In this document: positions 58,751 through 64,000 of the stretch, piece by piece
How positions within the stretch are numbered: position 1 is the stretch's first letter
How the letters are laid out: every line of letters begins with the position of its first letter
DNA from: Bin87 sp965204685
GTDB lineage: Bacteria; Chloroflexota; Dehalococcoidia; Lucifugimonadales; UBA3495
Assembly (NCBI GenBank): GCA_965204685.1
Contig: OZ242004.1
Span: 1,674,001 to 1,738,000, forward strand
DNA: 64,000 nt
Reading direction: 5' to 3'
Made by a program: the position numbers and the translations under genes
The notes under the pieces: model-generated
What the model was told of the DNA's origin: nothing
The model's database searches: none
What the model saw: only the letters and a program-made list of their open reading frames with translations

Positions 58751-60346
58751 TCACGGCGTCACCTCGTACTCCACCTGCGCCACCTTCCGCTCCCCGTCGT
58801 ACACCATCATGCCGTACTTGCCCGTGGCCCATTGCCGGGAAGGGCCGTATCCGACGCTGACCCGCCACCACCGGCCGGTCCAAGACCCTTCGAACGTGTG
58901 GGTCACCACCCTGCTGCGGAAGGGCACACCGTCCTCGTAGTACTGCACGTACGTCAGCGGGATGACCTTGTCGGCTGCGCTGGGCGACATCCTGAACCGC
59001 AGGTACAGGTACGCCCAGCCGTCGAGCTCTTTCAGTTCGTCGATGGTGAGACTTTTCATTTGGGAGTCCATGTCCACCGGCCATTCCTGGTCCAGCGAGA
59101 TGAATGCGTCCGTGAGCCGCCCGTTGATGCTGGGCAGGCTGGGATCCGCCGGCCGGACGTCCCGGTGGCTCAGGTCATACGGCTCCGTGCCGTGGTACCA
59201 GCGGTTGATCACCGTGTCCACGTCGGCAACCACCTCCGGCGCCGCGTCCTTCTTGAACGCATCCTCCACCTCCGCGATGCCGCCGTAGGCGCTCCGTCCC
59301 TTTATCGCCCGGTAAAGGTTGCGGAACCCTTGCTGGAACTGATCCCGTCCCAGCGTCCGGTAAAGGTCCAGGAACAGCCGCTCCCCCAGCGAGTAGTTGC
59401 AGCCGAACTCCGCCCAGTAGCTGCCGCCCGGGTTCTGCGGGTTCGCCCGGTCCAGCTCGCCCAGGTTTTCATAGTAGGCGCATGGACGGGTGTCGGCAGT
59501 TAGCGGCTTACCGGTGCGCGCGTTCTCGACGATGAATTCCATGAACGTCGCCGCGCCTTCGTCGATCCAGTCCTCGTTCCCTCTCCAGTAGTAGTGAGCG
59601 ATCTCATGGGACGTCAAACCGGGCAATGTCTGGGCATCCCGGCTCCCGTCGTCCACGTCGTACCTGGCCCGCTGCGCGATCACGTTGCCGAAGTTGGTCC
59701 CCGCCGAACCCTCGGCGGCGTGCACCGCGTCCTTGAACAGTATCCCCACGTACCGCACCGGGAACGGCTCCCCCATGAACTCCTCGATTGTCCGCACCGT
59801 GTGCTCCAGCAGGTCCATGCTGCGCGCCGCCCCCGGCTTGCTCCGCTGTATGGTCAACTGCATCTCGCCCGACAACGGCAGCTGGATGTTTCGCTGCTCC
59901 GTTCCCGGCCCCACCGGCGGACGCGGCGAGGGTGTTGGTGTCGGCTCCGGCGTGGGCGTGGGTGTTGGGTGCGGCGTGGCCGTGGGCCGGGGCGTCACCG
60001 TCGGACGCGGCGTAGGCGTAAAGGTGGGGCGAGGCGTTGCGGTGGGCGTCGGAGCGGGCGTTGCCGTCGCCGTGGCTGTGGGTACGGGTGTGGCCGTCGG
60101 CTCCGGAGGCGCCGTTGCCGTTGCCGTTGCCCCGGGTGCAGCCGCAATCGCTGTGGCGGTGGGAACGGGCGTGTTCGTTGGCGCAGCCTCCGTTGCTGCG
60201 ACCGGGGGCATCACGGTTGCTGCGGCCGGCGGTTCCGAGACGGACGCTGGCGCGGCGGGCGGCTCGTCGTCCCCGCACGCCAGCAGCGCCATCCCCATCA
60301 CCGCCGTTGCCAGTATTGCCAGTGTCCGCAACCGGATCATCTCCAT
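58751..60346 (-). CDS. Lipoprotein zinc metallopeptidase (gluzincin)
   Basis: The 531-aa protein has a signal peptide with lipobox (LLAC at residues 21-24), then a linker of about 110 residues rich in Thr, Pro and Ala, then a peptidase domain. That domain has SHEIAHYYWRGNEDWIDEGAA near residues 246-266, where HExxH and a downstream Glu bind zinc. A strand-rich C-terminal domain follows. It would be anchored on the outer face of the membrane. Such TP-rich linkers are characteristic of Chloroflexota surface proteins. Confidence 0.82.
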   Translation of the reverse strand: MEMIRLRTLAILATAVMGMALLACGDDEPPAAPASVSEPPAAATVMPPVAATEAAPTNTPVPTATAIAAAPGATATATAPPEPTATPVPTATATATPAPTPTATPRPTFTPTPRPTVTPRPTATPHPTPTPTPEPTPTPSPRPPVGPGTEQRNIQLPLSGEMQLTIQRSKPGAARSMDLLEHTVRTIEEFMGEPFPVRYVGILFKDAVHAAEGSAGTNFGNVIAQRARYDVDDGSRDAQTLPGLTSHEIAHYYWRGNEDWIDEGAATFMEFIVENARTGKPLTADTRPCAYYENLGELDRANPQNPGGSYWAEFGCNYSLGERLFLDLYRTLGRDQFQQGFRNLYRAIKGRSAYGGIAEVEDAFKKDAAPEVVADVDTVINRWYHGTEPYDLSHRDVRPADPSLPSINGRLTDAFISLDQEWPVDMDSQMKSLTIDELKELDGWAYLYLRFRMSPSAADKVIPLTYVQYYEDGVPFRSRVVTHTFEGSWTGRWWRVSVGYGPSRQWATGKYGMMVYDGERKVAQVEYEVTP

Positions 60347-60370
60347 GCCCTCCTCGTTGCTGCGCCGCTC

Positions 60371-61996
60371 CTACCCCCGCAGCACAATGTGCCGCCGCCA
60401 TTCCTCCTCCGTCTCCGCGAAGTCCTTCCGGTAGTGCGCGCCCCGGCTCTCCCGCCGTTGCAGCGCCGCCTCCACGATCAGCCGTGCCACCACCAGCATG
60501 TTACGCAGTTCGAAGTCCTCCGTAGTCTCCGGCTGGGGTCCGCCGGCATAAAACTGCCGCTGCCACAAGTTCAGGATCCGCGCCGACAGCAACAGCCGCG
60601 TCCCGTTACGCGCGATGCCCACGTTGCGCCACATCAGGTCCTGCAGGTTCTCCCGGCCCCGCTCCGGCACCGTGGCGCACACCATGGCGCGGTTCGTCAG
60701 CCCGATCCGCAGGTTGCCGTCATCCTCGTCCGGCGCAGCGTACTCCGGCGCGTTGCCCAGCGTCGCCTCCACCAGCCGCCGCGAGAACACCAGCGTGTCC
60801 AGCAGCGAGTTGCTGGCCAGCCGGTTGGCCCCGTGCACCGCCGCGCAGGCCGCCTCTCCGCAGGCGTACAGCCCCGCAATATTCGTCCGCCCCCAGGTGT
60901 CGATGCGCACGCCGCCCATCATGTAGTGCGCCGCCGGCGCCACCGGTATCGGCTCGCGCGTGATGTCCAGCCCGTACCGCCGGCATTCGGCGTAGATCGT
61001 CGGGAACCGGCTGGTCACCATGGATGCTGGCAGATGCGATATGTCCAGCATCGCCGGCCGTCCGTCGGCCCGGGCCATCTCCGCGGCGATGGCCCGCGAC
61101 ACCACGTCCCGGGGCGCCAGGTCTGCCATGGGGTGGTACGACGCCATAAACGGCTCGCCGTCCGCGTTGCGCAGTACCGCCCCTTCGCCGCGCATCGCCT
61201 CCGACAGCAGGAACGTGGGCGCAGACTCCAGCCACAGCGCCGTGGGATGGAACTGGTAGAACTCCATGTCCATCACCTCCGCGCCGGCCAGGTACGCCAG
61301 CGCCACGCCGTCCCCGGTGGCCACCTCCGGGTTCGTCGTGTAGCGGTACAGCCGTCCCGCCCCGCCGGTGCTCACCACCACCGCACCGCTGTTGATGACC
61401 CGCCTTTCTCCATTCCCGCCGCTGCCATTGCGAGGCGCGTGCGCTGTGGCAATCTCGCTCCTATTGCCCATCACCTCCACACCCGTCACCGTCCCGTCCT
61501 CCACACAGATGCGGACGGCGTGCGTGTACTCCAGCACCGTGATCCGCTCCGAGGCCCGCACCCGTCCGGCCAGCGTATCCTCAATGTGCATGCCGGTGGC
61601 GTCGCCCCCGGCGTGCAGGATGCGCGGCATGCTGTGCGCCCCCTCCCGCCCCAGCGCAATCTGCCCGTGGATGGTGTCGAAGGGAACGCCCCACCGGATC
61701 AGGCCGGCGATGCTGTCCGGCCCCTGTCCGGTGAGCGCTCTCACCGCCTCGGGATCGCACAGGCCGGCGCCGGCGTCCAGCGTGTCCCGCTCGTGCAGTG
61801 TCGCCGAATCGCCCGGCCCGATGGCCGCCGCGATGCCGCCCTGGGCGTAGCGGCTGTTGCAGTCGTCGATGCGCCCCTTGGTCACCACCAGCACGCTGCC
61901 GTGCTCCGCCGCCAGCAGCGCCGTGTTCAGCCCGGCGATCCCGCTGCCGATGATGATGTAGTCGTAGCGCGCCGTATCCATGTCAGCCGTTGCCAT
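60371..61996 (-). CDS. nadB: L-aspartate oxidase
   Basis: The 541-aa flavoenzyme has the FAD-binding IIIGSGIAGLNTALLAAEHG near residues 14-33. NSRYAQGGIAAAIGPGDS near 47, HAGGDATGMHIEDTL near 129 and LYACGEAACAAVHGANRLASNS near 369 follow. It oxidises aspartate to iminoaspartate for NAD synthesis. Residues about 178-190 (RSEIATAHAPRNGS) are read from a family B repeat. Its 5' end is duplicated near 63353. The last five bases of its start region abut the TPR gene end. Confidence 0.94.
   Translation of the reverse strand: MATADMDTARYDYIIIGSGIAGLNTALLAAEHGSVLVVTKGRIDDCNSRYAQGGIAAAIGPGDSATLHERDTLDAGAGLCDPEAVRALTGQGPDSIAGLIRWGVPFDTIHGQIALGREGAHSMPRILHAGGDATGMHIEDTLAGRVRASERITVLEYTHAVRICVEDGTVTGVEVMGNRSEIATAHAPRNGSGGNGERRVINSGAVVVSTGGAGRLYRYTTNPEVATGDGVALAYLAGAEVMDMEFYQFHPTALWLESAPTFLLSEAMRGEGAVLRNADGEPFMASYHPMADLAPRDVVSRAIAAEMARADGRPAMLDISHLPASMVTSRFPTIYAECRRYGLDITREPIPVAPAAHYMMGGVRIDTWGRTNIAGLYACGEAACAAVHGANRLASNSLLDTLVFSRRLVEATLGNAPEYAAPDEDDGNLRIGLTNRAMVCATVPERGRENLQDLMWRNVGIARNGTRLLLSARILNLWQRQFYAGGPQPETTEDFELRNMLVVARLIVEAALQRRESRGAHYRKDFAETEEEWRRHIVLRG
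61424..61460. repeat. Family B core inside nadB
   Basis: GCCATTGCGAGGCGCGTGCG followed by CTGTGGCAATCTCGC is the short family B palindrome, read in frame within nadB. Compare 22608 onward, where the same core is intergenic. Confidence 0.82.
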
Positions 61997-61999
61997 CAC

Positions 62000-63340
62000 T
62001 CACTCTTTACAATCGTACCCAAGCGCGACGGACTTACCTCGGTTCTGATCGGCTTTGTCTTGGTCGCCTGATGCCCTCAGGGCATGGCTTCGATTGCAGT
62101 ATGCCTGCGCGAAATCGGGATTCAGCCGGATGGCCGTGCCGAAGTCAGTTATCGCGCGGTCGTACGCGCCTGAATCATGATGGGCGGCTCCTCTGTTGTT
62201 GTATGCAGAGGCGTGGTCTGGATTAAGACGTATCGCCGCGTCGTAGTCTTCCATCGCCCGGTCGTACTCCCGCATATCGTAGTAGGCGCTACCTCGATTG
62301 TTGTAGGCGCTGGCGTCCTGCGGATCGAGCCGGATTGCCGCGTCGTAGTCATCGATAGCTCGCTCGTGCCTCCCAAGCCTTATGTGGGCGTTGCCCCGGT
62401 TGTAATATGCCTCGGCATATTCCGGGTTGAGCCGGATGGCCGTGTCGTAGTCATCGATAGCTCGCTCGTGCTCGCCCTGCCGTACATGCGCCAGTCCCCG
62501 GTTGTAATACGCTCCGGCAAATTCGGGATTGAGAAGGATGGCTTGATTGTAATCCCTCATTGCCAGTTCATCGTTCTCCATGCGAAGATGCACGTTGCCC
62601 CGGTTGTAGTGCGCCGCGGCATATTGGGAGTTGAGCCGAATGGCTGCGTCGTAGTCCGCGATAGCCTGGTCATATTGGCCTTCATCGTCGTGGACGTTGC
62701 CTCGATTGTTGTAGGCTACGGCGAGTTCCGGGGCGAGCCGTATCGCCGTGTTCAGGTCCTCCATGGCACGGTTGAGATCGCCCTGCCGACGGTACGCGTT
62801 ACCCCGGTTGTTGTAGGCATCTGCGAGTTCAGGGTCCAGCCTGATGGCGGTATCCAGATCCTCGACAGCCCGCTCATAGTCACCCATGTCGTGGTAAACG
62901 TTGGCCCGTCCCGAGTAGGCATTGGCTACTTGCGGGTCGAGCCGTATGGCCATGTCGTAGCTCTCGATGGCCCGGTCGTACTCCCCGATAGCGTAGTGGG
63001 CTTTGCCCCGGTTGTTATAGGCGCTGGCATACTCCGGATCTAGCCGAATGGCCGCATCGTAGCTCTCGATGGCCCGGTCATACTCTTCCATCCCGTGATA
63101 GGCGATGCCCCGGTTGTAGTGCGCGTCGAATCGTTCTGGGTCCAGTTGAATCGCGGCATCGTAAGCCGCGATAGCCTGCTCCACTTCCCCCGCACGGACG
63201 TGTCCATCGCCCTTCCGTATGAGGCTGTCCACTTCGTCATCTGCGCAGGCGACGCCCAGCATCAGGACCGCAACCGACAGCGCCAGCAGCACAAGCCGGA
63301 GCCACCGTCGGCTGATTGGTATGCCGGAACCGCCAATCAT
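62000..63340 (-). CDS. TPR repeat lipoprotein
   Basis: The 446-aa protein has a signal peptide with lipobox (LGVAC near residues 26-30) followed by about eleven 34-residue tetratricopeptide repeats of the form AYNNRGxAxxxxGxYDRAIxD. It is likely a surface scaffold for protein complexes. A start at 63403 would add 21 residues that are a copy of the NadB N-terminus; I prefer 63340 because it gives a proper signal peptide. Repeats differ from one another, so the gene is old rather than freshly expanded. Confidence 0.85.
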   Translation of the reverse strand: MIGGSGIPISRRWLRLVLLALSVAVLMLGVACADDEVDSLIRKGDGHVRAGEVEQAIAAYDAAIQLDPERFDAHYNRGIAYHGMEEYDRAIESYDAAIRLDPEYASAYNNRGKAHYAIGEYDRAIESYDMAIRLDPQVANAYSGRANVYHDMGDYERAVEDLDTAIRLDPELADAYNNRGNAYRRQGDLNRAMEDLNTAIRLAPELAVAYNNRGNVHDDEGQYDQAIADYDAAIRLNSQYAAAHYNRGNVHLRMENDELAMRDYNQAILLNPEFAGAYYNRGLAHVRQGEHERAIDDYDTAIRLNPEYAEAYYNRGNAHIRLGRHERAIDDYDAAIRLDPQDASAYNNRGSAYYDMREYDRAMEDYDAAIRLNPDHASAYNNRGAAHHDSGAYDRAITDFGTAIRLNPDFAQAYCNRSHALRASGDQDKADQNRGKSVALGYDCKE

Positions 63341-63352
63341 CGCGAGCCTGGC

Positions 63353-63432
63353 GATGATGGTGATGTAGCCGTATCGCGCCGTAGCCACGTCAGCCGTTGC
63401 CATCGCTCACCGTCTGCAATCGTAACCCAGCG
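63353..63432 (-). pseudogene. Relic of the nadB 5' end and TPR 3' end junction
   Basis: About 78 bases match 61949-62026 at roughly 85 percent, covering the first NadB codons (MATADVATARYGYI against MATADMDTARYDYI). The match runs on into upstream sequence that in the intact copy is the end of the TPR gene. Further right, codons for ALGYDALGYDC echo the TPR C-terminus ALGYDCKE. The TPR gene thus lies between two copies of one junction. Confidence 0.75.
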
Positions 63433-63531
63433 CATCGTAGCCCAGTGCAATGAACGCGCTGCGGTCCGCCCCTGCCCGCGAAAGGATGTCAAACCCCACT
63501 CGACCCTCACGCCTACCCGCTTTCGTAAATC

Positions 63532-63641
63532 GTCAGCAGCAGGATTTACGGGATTTTATGATTGAGCAGGATTGGGAGATCTCCATCACCGAACGCTTCC
63601 AATCCTGATAATCCCCAAATCTTGAAAATCCTGCTGCTGAC
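63532..63641. repeat. Family C inverted-repeat element
   Basis: A 110-base unit starting GTCAGCAGCAGGATTTACGG and ending AAAATCCTGCTGCTGAC, with perfect 13-base outer arms. It separates the junction relic from the Uma2 gene at the right edge. The rest of that gap has no gene. Confidence 0.92.
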
Positions 63642-63689
63642 GTTTCCCCGCCACAAACCGGATGCGGGTCTGCCTGTTCCACCCGGCGA

Positions 63690-64000
63690 TCATTCACCGC
63701 GCAGTTGGTGGAGTTGGTTTTCCAGTTCCTGGATCCTGGCCTCCGCCTCGGCGCGGGCTTCGCTTTCCCGGATGCGAGCCTGTTGCTCAGCGGCGGCGCG
63801 AGCCTGGGCCTGGATGCGCGCGTCGCGTTCGGACTCCAGGGAGGCGATCCGCTCGCCCGTTGCCGGGTCGTGCCAATGCAGTTGTCCGTCGGCCCAGCGC
63901 AGGTCCACGTTCAGCACGGCGCTGTGGCCCTGCAAGCTCCCGTCCGTCAATTCGTCAATCTGGATGGGCTCGTAGCGTCCGTCCACCAGGCGGTCGCCGG
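63690..64000 (-). CDS. Uma2 family protein with coiled coil, cut by the right edge
   Basis: The visible 103 residues are the C-terminal part: GDRLVDGRYEPIQIDELTDG then VLNVDLRWADGQLHWHDPATGE, then a coiled coil rich in Ala, Arg and Glu. The order is the same as in the protein at 7818, whose matching part reads GDRLVEGRYEPIEIEELGGG. The catalytic half is outside the window. Confidence 0.85.
   Translation of the reverse strand, partial: GDRLVDGRYEPIQIDELTDGSLQGHSAVLNVDLRWADGQLHWHDPATGERIASLESERDARIQAQARAAAEQQARIRESEARAEAEARIQELENQLHQLRGE

Noticed and set aside
59594..62071. An 825-aa plus-strand frame opposite the metallopeptidase and nadB
   Set aside because: It is extremely Arg/Pro/His-rich, spans two real genes on the other strand and has no family features.

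Overview
The window reads as chromosome of a GC-rich member of the Chloroflexota, most likely a SAR202/Dehalococcoidia-type lineage. That placement is inference from gene content: paired HflK/HflC, a lipoprotein peptidase with a very long Thr/Pro linker, seven Uma2-type nuclease genes in 64 kb, Ldh_2, HpcH/HpaI and luciferase-like oxidoreductases, and a late cobalamin pathway. There is no rRNA, no recognisable tRNA, no CRISPR array and no transposase or integrase gene in view.

Layout. 0-13 kb: an AAA ATPase coupled to a gene cut by the left edge, a stand-alone AsnC ligand domain, Ldh_2 dehydrogenase, M42 and M16 peptidases, an MBL hydrolase, an aldolase, three Uma2 genes, a HEPN-type pair and hflK-hflC. 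13-17 kb: a MazF cassette with an unfamiliar partner, then ftsH. 17-30 kb: two cobalamin blocks. The minus-strand block (unknown 146-aa gene, cobB, a Uma2, cobO) lies behind a cobalamin riboswitch with its own terminator. The plus-strand block is cobT, cobS, cbiB, two Uma2, cobD and an alpha-ribazole-phosphatase-like gene. Two paralogous PIN toxin-antitoxin pairs lie at 20.7 and 29.6 kb. 30-39 kb: a dialkylglycine-decarboxylase-like aminotransferase, AbrB-VapC, a broken VapB, HemW, an epoxide hydrolase and a luciferase-like oxidoreductase. 39-44 kb: a tandem NERD / NERD-helicase pair, gpsA split by a one-base frameshift, and a Fic protein. 44-52 kb: a remnant phage structural module (prohead protease, HK97-type capsid protein, connector, tail tube, tail protein) with no portal or terminase, interrupted by four opposite-strand genes. 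52-64 kb: HicBA, a DUF5678-like/retropepsin pair, an MmeI-like restriction-methyltransferase, a MetE-like enzyme, a metallopeptidase lipoprotein, nadB, a TPR lipoprotein and a Uma2 cut by the right edge.

Two themes run through the window. First, small inverted-repeat elements of at least four families lie between genes, and several are read in frame inside proteins (methyltransferase, NadB, prohead protease, CobD C-terminus). Second, several accessory genes or cassettes lie between an intact core gene and a short duplicate of that gene's end (ftsH, cbiB, the TPR-nadB junction, weakly the methyltransferase). This looks like the footprint of a gene-end duplication or insertion process. The best candidates for undescribed systems are the NERD pair, the MazF partner, the paralogous PIN antitoxin family, and these end-duplicated cassettes.
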